Shown: one piece after another, positions 49,035-58,035 of the stretch
How the letters are laid out: every line of letters starts with the position of its first letter
How positions within the stretch are numbered: position 1 is the first letter of the stretch
Assembly: GCF_018271975.1 (NCBI RefSeq)
Contig: NZ_JAGUCN010000017.1
Span: forward strand, 80,434 to 144,433
Direction: 5' to 3'
DNA: 64,000 nt
From: Carboxylicivirga mesophila
Lineage (GTDB): Bacteria; Bacteroidota; Bacteroidia; Bacteroidales; Marinilabiliaceae
Position numbers and translations under genes: made by a program
The notes under the pieces: generated by a model
Seen by the model: the letters and a program-made list of their open reading frames with translations, nothing else
Told to the model about the DNA's origin: nothing
Databases searched by the model: none

Positions 49035-50315
49035 TTAATTGTTTAAGCCTTCAAAGTTAGCCAATAAGTAGGTTTCCGCCTCCACATTCCATAATCCATT
49101 GTGCCTGTCACATATTTCGGCCAATCCTGCATAAACAGGATTTATTTTCCCCTTCTCTTTAAAATCAGAAATGGCTGTCAATGGCATTTCCACATGCGGA
49201 TAAATCAATTTCTTACCACCAGGAATATTAGGCAGATCAAGAGTGGCTTCAGGCACCACATTTAAGCCCCCAATGTGCGTTACCAGTCCGGCAGGGTCAA
49301 GCCCTTTGGTCATTATCTCCAATGCCTCCTTCATATCATAGGTATTTCCACCGGATGTACCAACCACATGCGTATAGGCATAATGAACATTATAAAAATT
49401 CATCTTAGCTGAGAAATCGGCCTTGGAGGGCCCGGCAAAAAAGTTCAGACAGCCATCAAAACCAAGGATGGCATCTCCCTGTTCAATTACCTGTGGTACG
49501 GGCGCAAACACAAACACATCATTAAACCCTTCACCATCAGCAATCTTGCGCAATCCCTCAACAGCATTATCCATGAACAATGTATTCACATAACGCAGAT
49601 CGATACCGCGCGATGCGGCAAACTCAACCGTATACAAGCTGGCAGCTCTGTCCAATCGTTCCTGATCAATATCCGTCACCACTAAAAGAGATGGTTTTCT
49701 ATCTTCGCGACGTAACGCATAATTGATGGCTGCCAGCCCCATTGGACCTACACCTGCCAGGATGGCCATTTTACCTCCTTCCACTATCTCCATATCATGC
49801 ACATAACTGCCTGCTTTGGTATGATAGTTGGCATGCATGGCACCTATGACGCAACTTAAAGGCTCAGCCAATGAAGCCGGATAAAAACCAGGACCTTCGT
49901 AAACCAGCAGGCAATCCTGAACCAACACATCTTTGGGAATGATTACATAAGTAGCATCTCCGCCAATGTACTGATACGAGTAGCCCGGCGCACTTAATAC
50001 ACCTACAGGCCCCTCTTCGTAATAGATAGCCGGTTGAATGGAGAACTTCTGACCAGGCTTGAACCGATGCGTCCAGCTGGCTCCCACTTCCATAATCTCA
50101 CCTGCAAACTCATGCCCGATTATGATTGGACTATCCGCAATATTATCGGGCACTCGCTTATGGTCAGCTGCCTGATTAGCGGCTTTATAACTTGACATAC
50201 ATAAGCTATCGGTCACTACCTTAGCCAGAATCTCATCATTTGATATCGGTGGTAAATCAAATTCTTCAATGCGAAGATCCTGCTTACCATATAATCGTAC
50301 TGCTTTTGTTTTCAT
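49035..50315 (-). CDS. SorE-like zinc dehydrogenase (sugar-1-phosphate reductase type)
   Basis: The product is 426 aa, an MDR protein longer than sorbitol dehydrogenases. The catalytic zinc ligands are Cys39 (DSLCMSSYKA) and His68-Glu69 (IIIGHEFAGEI). The four-cysteine structural zinc loop is absent, as in the L-sorbose-1-phosphate reductase (SorE) branch. The Rossmann motif is AILAGVGPMGLAAI. It should interconvert a ketose phosphate and a polyol phosphate with NAD(P). In the operon it lies between the SDR (95 nt upstream) and the FSA-type transaldolase (10 nt downstream), so it probably prepares the substrate for aldol cleavage. Confidence 0.8.
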   Translation of the reverse strand: MKTKAVRLYGKQDLRIEEFDLPPISNDEILAKVVTDSLCMSSYKAANQAADHKRVPDNIADSPIIIGHEFAGEIMEVGASWTHRFKPGQKFSIQPAIYYEEGPVGVLSAPGYSYQYIGGDATYVIIPKDVLVQDCLLVYEGPGFYPASLAEPLSCVIGAMHANYHTKAGSYVHDMEIVEGGKMAILAGVGPMGLAAINYALRREDRKPSLLVVTDIDQERLDRAASLYTVEFAASRGIDLRYVNTLFMDNAVEGLRKIADGEGFNDVFVFAPVPQVIEQGDAILGFDGCLNFFAGPSKADFSAKMNFYNVHYAYTHVVGTSGGNTYDMKEALEIMTKGLDPAGLVTHIGGLNVVPEATLDLPNIPGGKKLIYPHVEMPLTAISDFKEKGKINPVYAGLAEICDRHNGLWNVEAETYLLANFEGLNN

Positions 50316-50410
50316 ATTTATTTGTATAAAGAAGCAAGAGTTTGGTAAAACACTTTAAATTAAAGGCGATGTTTATACCGTCACATCCAACATCAATTAT
50401 CACACATCTA

Positions 50411-51496
50411 CTATTTCAGCATTTCCTGTCCACCAGTTACCGGAATGGCCTGCCCTGTTTCATACAGCTGATCAATCGCATACAATATGGCTTTGGTCAC
50501 ATCTCCGACCCGGCACCCGCGTTTAGCCGGCACCTGCATCTCATAGTGCGCCTGCACATCCTCAATGGTTTTAGCACCAGGCACTTTACCCGCTTTCAGG
50601 TATTGTATAAAGAGTCCATTCTCAGGATCACTCCATAAGGGGCCATCAAAGAAGTTACCTGGACAGATGGAATTTACCTTAATATTGTAGGGCATCAGTT
50701 CCAATGCAAACGACTGGGTTAGTCCAATACCACCGAACTTTCCTCCGGCATATGCAAAATTGCGGTTGCTGCCTTTTAGGCCTGACTTTGAGTTAATCTG
50801 AATAATATCCATAAAGTGATGCGGTGCCACAGATGCCTGAAGTTTCATCACGTGCGAAGCATGCTTGGCGCAATAAAAATAACCACTGTAATTCACTTTT
50901 GTCATTAGCTCAAAAGTTTCAGGAGTCATCTCGTCCAATCCGCCGGCACGGAGTATACCTGCATTGCTGATAATAACATCTATGCCACCGAGTGCCATCA
51001 CCGTTTGATCAATCATCTCTTTCACCGAATGCGGATCACTTACATTAACTTTTACATACAGGGCCTTATTACTCTGTCCGCGGGCATTTAGTTTGCTGAC
51101 CATGGCATCTCCGGCTTCCTCATTCAGGTCAGTCACAACAATGTGTGCACCTTTGGCAAACAGTTCTTCAGCCACACCTCCACCAAAGCCTTGCGCACCA
51201 CCTGTAATAATAACAATCCGATTTTTAATTATTTCATTAAACCCGGCCTCATCCCTGGGAGCATCAATCGAAATTCGCCCTTTTCCTTTGACAAGAACAG
51301 TTTTAACAGGCTGAGCAGCCTGAGAAAGCTGAGCCTGTAAAGCAGTTATCAAGCTTGCTTTATCACCACTTTGGTCGATGCTGATGCATGCGGTTTCTGA
51401 ATCTGACACATCCGTTTTAGCCTCCGTCTTACAACAGACCAAGCCATCATCCGATAACAGCATACGCACCACAGGTATTATATCAATCAACTTCAT
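50411..51496 (-). CDS. SDR oxidoreductase, sorbitol-6-phosphate dehydrogenase-like with N-terminal extension
   Basis: The product is 361 aa. A Rossmann domain begins only at residue ~93 (IVIITGGAQGFGGGVAEEL), preceded by ~90 residues of no recognised fold. Catalysis: NAG at 178-180, Ser near 236, Tyr249 and Lys253 (YAGGK). The C-terminal segment SICPGNFFDGPLWSDP and ETGQAIPVTGGQEML is characteristic of sorbitol-6-phosphate 2-dehydrogenase-like SDRs. It would oxidise or reduce a sugar-alcohol phosphate. Its ATG at 51496 lies inside the end of the PHP gene (14-nt overlap), showing tight coupling. Confidence 0.82.
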   Translation of the reverse strand: MKLIDIIPVVRMLLSDDGLVCCKTEAKTDVSDSETACISIDQSGDKASLITALQAQLSQAAQPVKTVLVKGKGRISIDAPRDEAGFNEIIKNRIVIITGGAQGFGGGVAEELFAKGAHIVVTDLNEEAGDAMVSKLNARGQSNKALYVKVNVSDPHSVKEMIDQTVMALGGIDVIISNAGILRAGGLDEMTPETFELMTKVNYSGYFYCAKHASHVMKLQASVAPHHFMDIIQINSKSGLKGSNRNFAYAGGKFGGIGLTQSFALELMPYNIKVNSICPGNFFDGPLWSDPENGLFIQYLKAGKVPGAKTIEDVQAHYEMQVPAKRGCRVGDVTKAILYAIDQLYETGQAIPVTGGQEMLK

Positions 51497-52718
51497 GAAG
51501 TTCTTTTTTACAGGTTACATATTTAATCAGGGCATTGCCCAATTGGTAAAATTCGTTTCTTCTTTCCTGAATCAACACGCCATGTTCATCTAAAATACCA
51601 TGGCCATTGCTGGCGTATAAATATTGATGGGCAGCCAAAATGCAAGCACCTTCGTAATTTATCTCCATCAATTCATTATCAAGTGGCACACCTCCTTTAG
51701 CCATCACTTCAAGAGGCTGATGTCCAGGACTATTATGCTCTGTTCCGAAGCTGACTACAAAACCTTGATTTCTTAAGTAAGTGGCATACTCTTTCAGGAC
51801 CTGGAGAGAATTTCGTGCAGGTATAAGTTCAACAGAATAAATGTTGCGCCGCTTCAGTTCGGCCGCTACTTTATGCAGTTCACGTTCAAAATCGGTATAT
51901 CCCTTAACCGCATCAGCCAAAAACGGATATGTTGGTACCCCCCCGGCTTTGAGAATAATTTCTTTGATTACACTACTGTCTGCAAAAGCCTCCGGGCTTT
52001 CTTCCACATAGGCAGGCTTGCCTGATTTTAATAAAGCACTTCGGATTTCATTTTCCATCCCAGAGGATGAATGAAGGTGACTTTCAAAACACTTGTCACC
52101 AAATAACAGTAAATAAAAACCTAACAAGCGCTCGGTAGAATAATAGTGTCGTTCGGCCAACATGCGGATAGCTAATGCCAAATGTCGTTCACGCACATGC
52201 CCGTTGGTCAGGTTCTTTTTAATGGATTCAAAATTCAACTCATAACCAAAGCCAACCGTCTTAAACCAGTTATTCATCTTTTTTATCATCTCTTCGGAGC
52301 GCTTATTATTCACAGTCATGATATCGTCCAGAATACTTTGGTCATTGGCAGACAATACCGACGGATAGGCCAATGCTTTACCACTGATATAGATTCGGCC
52401 CGGATTAGATGGATCATTGATCAGGAGGCCGCTTTTCTTATCCTCACGATTTATACCAATAAACTCAACATTTAATAAGGGAAACAGCCCTCTTTTAATA
52501 GCGCCATCACACCATTGCGGATAAGCTTCGAAGGTATAAAAATCATTAACCCCCACCACCTGCACATTTTCTTCCACAGCCTGATCTAAAGCCTCATCAA
52601 TACTGCCAAACGCACTAAATGAAAAAGGTGTGTGAATATGATTATTGACTTTTAATGGTTTTATCTCCCCCGAAGCTCCTTCGGGAGAGAAATCCTTAAA
52701 GTATTCGATATAACTCAT
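51483..52718 (-). CDS. PHP-domain-like protein of unknown function
   Basis: The product is 411 aa and cytoplasmic. It opens with PHP-type metal motifs: His27-x-His29 (VNNHIHTPFSF), Glu85 (LNVEFIGI) and near the end Glu327-His328 (SFGTEHNSPGH). The second PHP motif is altered: the usual Asp-His reads Asn-Asp-Phe (GVNDFYTF, 58-60), losing a ligand. A middle helical region (about 115-235) with RERHLALAIRMLAERHYYS is unlike typical histidinol phosphatase. PHP enzymes hydrolyse phosphoesters; here the role could be a phosphatase or lactonase-like step. It lies between E1 (10 nt) and the SDR (overlapping). I do not recognise a named family. Confidence 0.65.
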   Translation of the reverse strand: MSYIEYFKDFSPEGASGEIKPLKVNNHIHTPFSFSAFGSIDEALDQAVEENVQVVGVNDFYTFEAYPQWCDGAIKRGLFPLLNVEFIGINREDKKSGLLINDPSNPGRIYISGKALAYPSVLSANDQSILDDIMTVNNKRSEEMIKKMNNWFKTVGFGYELNFESIKKNLTNGHVRERHLALAIRMLAERHYYSTERLLGFYLLLFGDKCFESHLHSSSGMENEIRSALLKSGKPAYVEESPEAFADSSVIKEIILKAGGVPTYPFLADAVKGYTDFERELHKVAAELKRRNIYSVELIPARNSLQVLKEYATYLRNQGFVVSFGTEHNSPGHQPLEVMAKGGVPLDNELMEINYEGACILAAHQYLYASNGHGILDEHGVLIQERRNEFYQLGNALIKYVTCKKELHEVD

Positions 52719-52728
52719 GAGCCACCTG

Positions 52729-55197
52729 TTAGATTCCCAACTTAGAACGACGAATCATCTCGGCATTGGTGAAATTATTAGCTACACTATGGCCTTTAAG
52801 TGGCACAATCTTCTCATGAATGGCATCAATCATCCAGTCTTTTGTTGGGAAGAAATAATCCTCCAACTCATAGGCCGGAGTAATCCAGTTACGCGATCCA
52901 ACTACTACCGGCGGTGCATCCAGCTCATCAAAGGCCAGTTCGGTAATGCGTTGTGCCATATCTTTCAGGAATGAACCACGCTCATTGGCATCACTGGTCA
53001 ATAAAATACGGCCTGTTTTTTTAAGGCTTTCAATAACCGGCTCGTAGTTGAATGGTACAATCGAACGGGCATCAATTACTTCGGCCGACATGCCATACTT
53101 TTCCTCAAGCTCTTTGGCTGCTTCGAGGGCGCGGTACACCGTTGCTCCAATAGTTAAGATAGTAATGTCTTTACCTTCTTTTTTTACATCCGGCTCACCA
53201 AATGGTATTTCATAGTATTCCTCAGGCACACCGCCTTTATGAAACTGCTCACCAATATCATAAATGCGCTGACTCTCAAAGAATATTACCGGATCGGTTC
53301 CCTGCAGGGCTGCATTCATCAACCCCTTGGCATCGTATGGCGTAGCCGGGAAACATACTTTTAAACCCGGAATATGTGCCACCAAAGAGGACCAGTCCTG
53401 CGAGTGTTGTGCTCCGTATTTAGACCCCACTGACACACGAACGACCACCGGCATCTTAATCACATTACCCGACATGGCCTGCCATTTCGGCAACTGGTTA
53501 AACACTTCATCACCACAACGCCCTAAGAAATCGCAATACATAATTTCAGGAATAACACGACCACCACACATGGCATAACCAATGGCAGTACCAATAATAG
53601 AAGCCTCCGAAATAGGCGAATTAAATAAACGCTGGTATGGCAAAGCTTCTGTTAAACCCCTGTACACCGCAAAGGCACCTCCCCAGTCACGATTCTCCTC
53701 ACCGTAAGCTACTAAAGTTGGGTCTTTATAGAATCGATCAACAATGGCTTCGAACAAGCCATCGCGTAATTGGTATTGCTTAATTTTAGAGAACGGCTTA
53801 CCATTGGCATCGAAAGCAAAACGCTCTTTATTGGCAATCTGCTTTACTCGTGGATTCTCTTCTATTGGGTGGTTGACCTCCACCGGGCGATCTTCCATCT
53901 TATCGATGCTTCCTTCGGAAAACATCATTTCCCCTATCAATTCAGGATGCTTCACCAGATCCATGCGTGGTGACACCTCTTCGTCGATAGCCAACTTCAT
54001 CGAGTATTTCATTAGCTCAGCAACATCCGCTTTGATAGCGTCCAGTTCATCCTGTGAAACAACACCAGCTTTCACCAACTCTGTCCCATAGGAAGTAATA
54101 CAATCCTGTTTTTCCCAGGCTTCAATCTCTTCTTTGCTGCGATAGGATGATGCATCAGAAGGTGAGTGACCACTGTAGCGATAAGTCAGCACATCCAACA
54201 GAACGGGGCCCTTTTTATCTTTCAGTAACTCCAGTTTACGCTGATAAGCATCAATAACGGCCAACGGGTTATAGCCATCAACACGCTCGGCATGCATGCT
54301 GTCACGGTTTACCCCTGCACCAATACGAGCGGCTATGTCATAACCCATAGTCTCACCACAGGTTTGTCCTCCCATACCATATTGGTTATTCATGATGTTA
54401 AAGATGATTGGCAAACCGCCTTTGTAAGCGCCTTCCCAAAGCTGCTCAAACTGGTCCATAGAGGCAAAAGCCAGACCTTCCCAAACAGGCCCGCAAGCCA
54501 TGGAGGCATCGCCAATATTGGCCACTACCACACCCTCTTTCTGGTTGACTTTCTTAAATAAAGCTGCACCTACAGCAATATCGCCTGAGCCACCTACGAT
54601 GGCATTGTTTGGGTACACGCCAAAAGGCGTGAAGAAAGCATGCATAGAGCCACCTAAGCCTTTATTGAAACCGGTTTCTCGGGCAAAAACTTCGGCCAGG
54701 GTGCCATATACCAAAAAGCGGCGTGCCAGTGCCTTTAAATCACCCTGATGATTTTCAGAAACAATTTTTAAAATGGTTCCATCGAAGAAATTCTTCATCA
54801 CCTCCATCAAGGCATTATCATCCATTTTATGGATGGCCGACATCCCTTTTGCTAATATCTCGCCATGCGAACGGTGCGAACCAAAGATGAAGTCCTGCGC
54901 ATTCAGATGATAGGCCATGCCCACTGCAGCTGATTCCTGACCAATTGAGAGGTGTGCCGGTCCAGGGTGATTATAAGCGATTCCCTGGTATTCGCCTTTG
55001 ATCTTAATCTCATTAAGCATTGTTTCGAACTCACGGATTAAAACCATATCGTGATAGATCCCAATAAATTGCTCTTTTGAAAAGTTTACTTTCTCCTCTT
55101 CTACACTTTTATCGTACTGGTTTACCGGAATATCTTTAAATTCTATCTTACCTGCTTGTCTGACCTTAATAGGATCTATAAACTGTGATTTTGGCAT
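52729..55197 (-). CDS. Fused E1 alpha-beta subunit of a 2-oxoacid/acetoin-type dehydrogenase complex
   Basis: The product is 822 aa. Residues about 40-400 are the E1-alpha half: GSHRSHGEILAKGM (106-119), KGLGGSMHAF, and the thiamine-diphosphate motif starting GD at 229-230 and ending NN at 270-271 (IFNIMNNQYGMGGQT), then YSGHSPSDASSYRS. The interval within the TPP motif is longer than in PDH or BCKDH, with GPVWEGLAFASMDQFEQLW. After a linker, about 475-800 is the E1-beta half (LVAYGEENRDWGGAFAVYRG, NSPISEASIIGTAIGYAMCG, LLTSDANERGSFLKDMAQRI). It decarboxylates or cleaves a 2-oxo substrate and loads the acyl group on E2. It is 31 nt after E3. Confidence 0.88.
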   Translation of the reverse strand: MPKSQFIDPIKVRQAGKIEFKDIPVNQYDKSVEEEKVNFSKEQFIGIYHDMVLIREFETMLNEIKIKGEYQGIAYNHPGPAHLSIGQESAAVGMAYHLNAQDFIFGSHRSHGEILAKGMSAIHKMDDNALMEVMKNFFDGTILKIVSENHQGDLKALARRFLVYGTLAEVFARETGFNKGLGGSMHAFFTPFGVYPNNAIVGGSGDIAVGAALFKKVNQKEGVVVANIGDASMACGPVWEGLAFASMDQFEQLWEGAYKGGLPIIFNIMNNQYGMGGQTCGETMGYDIAARIGAGVNRDSMHAERVDGYNPLAVIDAYQRKLELLKDKKGPVLLDVLTYRYSGHSPSDASSYRSKEEIEAWEKQDCITSYGTELVKAGVVSQDELDAIKADVAELMKYSMKLAIDEEVSPRMDLVKHPELIGEMMFSEGSIDKMEDRPVEVNHPIEENPRVKQIANKERFAFDANGKPFSKIKQYQLRDGLFEAIVDRFYKDPTLVAYGEENRDWGGAFAVYRGLTEALPYQRLFNSPISEASIIGTAIGYAMCGGRVIPEIMYCDFLGRCGDEVFNQLPKWQAMSGNVIKMPVVVRVSVGSKYGAQHSQDWSSLVAHIPGLKVCFPATPYDAKGLMNAALQGTDPVIFFESQRIYDIGEQFHKGGVPEEYYEIPFGEPDVKKEGKDITILTIGATVYRALEAAKELEEKYGMSAEVIDARSIVPFNYEPVIESLKKTGRILLTSDANERGSFLKDMAQRITELAFDELDAPPVVVGSRNWITPAYELEDYFFPTKDWMIDAIHEKIVPLKGHSVANNFTNAEMIRRSKLGI

Positions 55198-55227
55198 TAT
55201 TACTGATTTTAGGAATTTACAATTGGA

Positions 55228-56595
55228 TTAATGAGTATGAGCAAATACCGTTTCCCTGAATATTTCAGATACAGTTGGATGTGGAAACACTACCTGCTCC
55301 ATTTCTTTAAGCGTCATTTCGTTTTCGATGGCCATGCTAGCACCGTATATCATTTCGCTGGATGGATTACCCAACATATGCACCCCAAGTACCTGGCCGT
55401 ATTTGGCTCCCACCAGCACTTTGCATAAGCCTGAACCACCCTCGTTCTCCGCGATAAACCGACCGGCATAAGCCATGGGCAATGTTGCTACTCTTACGTC
55501 AATGCCCTTTGCTTTGGCTGCTTCCTCGGTCAATCCTACGCCTGAAAACTCAGGATTAGTATAGACAACGCCCGGAATAGCATTGTAGCGCATCTGGTCA
55601 TTAACACCACATAGGTTATTAACAACCACCTCGCCTTCGCGACTGGCAGTATGAGCCAGCAGAGAAAACCCGGTAACATCGCCGGCGGCAAATACATTTG
55701 GGATATTGGTGCGCATTTTTACATCTACCTTAATGCCACCTTTAAACAGCTCTACACCCAGGTTTTCGAGGCCAAAGCCATTTACCACAGGACGACGACC
55801 AACACTCATCAGTATTTTATCGCCTTTGATGTCTGATACTTTACCGCCTTTCTCAAATACTACGGTTTGACCATCAATCTTCGTAACTTTTGAACTCAGA
55901 TTGAATGTAATGCCTTTTTTAGCATATTGCTGGCGCAACATGGCGCTCATCTCCGCGTCCATTCCGGTCAGGATTTCGTCCATCATTTCAATTATGGTCA
56001 CTTTGGTGCCAAGGCTATTGAAGAAACTGGCAAACTCCATCCCAATTACACCGCCTCCAATGATTACCAACTCTTTGGGCAGCTCCTGTAGCTGAAGTAT
56101 TTCCCGATTGGTTAATATGACTTTGCTACCATCCACACCGGGTATTGGAGGTATAAATGCCTCAGATCCGGTACATATCAACAGGTTCGAAGCTAATATC
56201 GTTTCTTCAGAAAATGCTAATTCGATACCTCTTTGGGTACGTCCTTTTATAAAGGCAGACTCATTCATAACCTCTACCTTAAATTGTTTCATCTTGGCAC
56301 CAACGCCTCCGACGAGTTTCTTCACTACTTTCTGCTTGCAAGCCATCATTTTATCAAAGCTGAATGATAAATCACCGGATTCAACACCATACTTTGCACC
56401 TGCTTTTGCCTGATCATACAGCTTGGCACTGTAGAGTAAGGTTTTTGTAGGCATGCAGCCTTCATTCAGACAAACACCACCTAATTCCTTCTTTTCTAAA
56501 AGAATCACTCTCAATCCTTTTGCTCCGGCTCTTTCAGCAGCTACATAGCCTGCCGGACCGCCTCCTATTATTGCTAAATCATATATCTTTTCCAT
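55228..56595 (-). CDS. lpdA: Dihydrolipoamide dehydrogenase (E3)
   Basis: The product is 455 aa. Order: FAD-binding GGGPAGYVAAE (11-21), the redox disulfide Cys42-Cys47 in GGVCLNEGCMPTKTLL, NAD-binding VIIGGGVIGMEFASFF, the second FAD motif VFAAGDVTG, and the active-site base His439 with Glu444 in FPHPTVSEIFRE. It reoxidises dihydrolipoyl groups on E2 with NAD+. It is placed between E2 (3 nt upstream) and E1 (30 nt downstream), so it is the dedicated E3 of this complex rather than a general one. Confidence 0.95.
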   Translation of the reverse strand: MEKIYDLAIIGGGPAGYVAAERAGAKGLRVILLEKKELGGVCLNEGCMPTKTLLYSAKLYDQAKAGAKYGVESGDLSFSFDKMMACKQKVVKKLVGGVGAKMKQFKVEVMNESAFIKGRTQRGIELAFSEETILASNLLICTGSEAFIPPIPGVDGSKVILTNREILQLQELPKELVIIGGGVIGMEFASFFNSLGTKVTIIEMMDEILTGMDAEMSAMLRQQYAKKGITFNLSSKVTKIDGQTVVFEKGGKVSDIKGDKILMSVGRRPVVNGFGLENLGVELFKGGIKVDVKMRTNIPNVFAAGDVTGFSLLAHTASREGEVVVNNLCGVNDQMRYNAIPGVVYTNPEFSGVGLTEEAAKAKGIDVRVATLPMAYAGRFIAENEGGSGLCKVLVGAKYGQVLGVHMLGNPSSEMIYGASMAIENEMTLKEMEQVVFPHPTVSEIFRETVFAHTH

Positions 56596-56598
56596 AGC

Positions 56599-57912
56599 TT
56601 AGAAGTCAATTGAAAGGTTTTCAATTTCGATGGCTATCTGCTTCAGGAAACGTGTGGCCAGGCCACCATCCAGGGCCTGGTGGTCGTAGGTAAGACTCAA
56701 TCCCATATAAGGCACAAAGCCATAGGCCCCACCTCCCAGATCGGCCGGACGCGGTACAATGGTGTTGACACCCAAAATAGCTACCTGCGGCAGGTTAATC
56801 ACAGGCGTAAACATTTCAACACCATAGTTGCCCAAATTTGATACAGTAAACGAAGCCGCCTCTGAAGACAGTAACTCCGGATCGATATTTCCTTTGCGAC
56901 ATGATTCAGCCACTTCCTTAAACTGGCTGGATAAACCTGCTATTGACAAGTCATCTGCATTTTTAATAGCTGGCACCATCAGGCCGCGGTCGGTATCAAC
57001 GGCCAATCCTAAATGTACTTTATTAAAATACTTCACACTGTCTCCCATGAAGTGAGCGTTGGCATCAGGAAACAGCTTCAAGGCTCTGATAACAGCAAAG
57101 CAAACCATATCATTGATGGTGATATTGGGTGCGCCTTCAGTGGCTTTCACTAGCTTTCGCAGCTCCAACAAGCGACGAGCATCAGCTCCCAAATGATGGG
57201 TTAACTGAGCTGAATTCTGCAATGAGGCATGCATAGCTTTCGCAATAAGCCTGCGGATATTTGATAATTTCTTAACCTCAAAATCGTTTGAGTAAACAGG
57301 ATTGGTGGATAAATCAGTCGCTCTTACCATGCCATCTAAACCACTTCCTTGTTCTACCACCTGAAGTCCTTCTTCTTTTATGACTTCTTTAGCCAATGGG
57401 GTTATTTTTGGCACCGAGGCCAAATAGGCTTCAATATCCCTGACGATAATCCTTCCTTGAGGCCCTGAACCTTCGATTTTCTCGAAGGGCACCACCTCAG
57501 CCTCAGCTAGCTTTTTAGCACGTGGGGATATTTTCACTTTATCGCCATTGACAGCTTCTTTAAGTACCACCTGAACAGGCTCATTAGCTTCTACCTCAGG
57601 ATTTTCTTCTGCAGTAGTACTTTCTTCCATTGACTCATCTCTTCCTTCGGCCTGAAATGCACTTATATCTTCTCCCGCCTGACCTAATACACCAATGTTG
57701 TGGAGCACTGGTATTTCATCACCAGCTTCACAAAAGGTTGCCAATAATATGCCATCCTCCTCTGCTTCCTGTTCAAAAGATGCCTTATCGGTTTCATAAG
57801 CAAATAGTATATCTCCTTGTTTGATTTCATCTCCTACCTGTTTATACCAATCGGTAAAAATGCAGGATTCAACTGATTGCCCCTGTCGAGGCATAATAAT
57901 TGCGTTAGCCAT
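56599..57912 (-). CDS. Dihydrolipoyl acyltransferase (E2) with two tandem peripheral-binding-like segments
   Basis: The product is 437 aa. An N-terminal lipoyl domain carries Lys43 in FAYETDKASFEQE. After an acidic linker come a peripheral subunit-binding domain (about 127-163, ISPRAKKLAEAE...GPQGRIIVRDI) and a second, similar segment (about 169-201, ITPLAKEVIKEEG...GMVRATDL). The acyltransferase domain (about 210-437) holds YDHQALDGG with His411 and Asp415 of the HxxxDG motif. It moves the acyl group to CoA and forms the core of the complex. It is the first gene of the operon, reading away from the GntR gene. Confidence 0.9.
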   Translation of the reverse strand: MANAIIMPRQGQSVESCIFTDWYKQVGDEIKQGDILFAYETDKASFEQEAEEDGILLATFCEAGDEIPVLHNIGVLGQAGEDISAFQAEGRDESMEESTTAEENPEVEANEPVQVVLKEAVNGDKVKISPRAKKLAEAEVVPFEKIEGSGPQGRIIVRDIEAYLASVPKITPLAKEVIKEEGLQVVEQGSGLDGMVRATDLSTNPVYSNDFEVKKLSNIRRLIAKAMHASLQNSAQLTHHLGADARRLLELRKLVKATEGAPNITINDMVCFAVIRALKLFPDANAHFMGDSVKYFNKVHLGLAVDTDRGLMVPAIKNADDLSIAGLSSQFKEVAESCRKGNIDPELLSSEAASFTVSNLGNYGVEMFTPVINLPQVAILGVNTIVPRPADLGGGAYGFVPYMGLSLTYDHQALDGGLATRFLKQIAIEIENLSIDF

Positions 57913-57930
57913 GATTCAATTCGTTTGAAA

Positions 57931-57961
57931 CAAAGCTATTTACTACTACATGTATATACAA
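57931..57961 (-). promoter_or_regulatory. Promoter of the dehydrogenase-complex operon
   Basis: On the minus strand TTG at the end of AACTTG (57959-57961) is followed by 20 nt and then TAGCTTTG (57931-57938), a perfect TAnnTTTG -7 element. The E2 ATG is 18 nt further. The -33 region is part of a 13-nt box shared with the gntR promoter. Confidence 0.65.
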
Positions 57962-57963
57962 GT
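57951..57963 (-). promoter_or_regulatory. Operator box for GntR regulator, E2 side
   Basis: Reads ACTTGTATATACA on the minus strand. The same 13-mer occurs at 58023-58035 on the plus strand, and a degenerate copy (CTTGTATACC) lies at 57988-57997. Overlap with the -33/spacer of the E2 promoter implies repression by occlusion. Confidence 0.6.
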
Positions 57964-58015
57964 TAATTTTTACATTTCTTACTAACGCTTGTATACCTGA
58001 TATTTACACATATTT

Positions 58016-58035
58016 ACAAGTCACTTGTATATACA
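58016..58035 (+). promoter_or_regulatory. Operator box for GntR regulator, gntR side
   Basis: ACTTGTATATACA at 58023-58035 repeats the E2-side box. It is also one arm of an odd-centred palindrome ACAAGTCACTTGT (58016-58028), the symmetry expected for a dimeric GntR protein. Confidence 0.6.

Noticed and set aside
48359..57912. Interpretation as a sulfoquinovose (sulfofructose transaldolase) locus
   Set aside because: A small transaldolase is shared, but no sulfoquinovosidase, sulfo-sugar isomerase or sulfolactaldehyde enzyme is present, and the E1-E2-E3 genes do not belong to that pathway.
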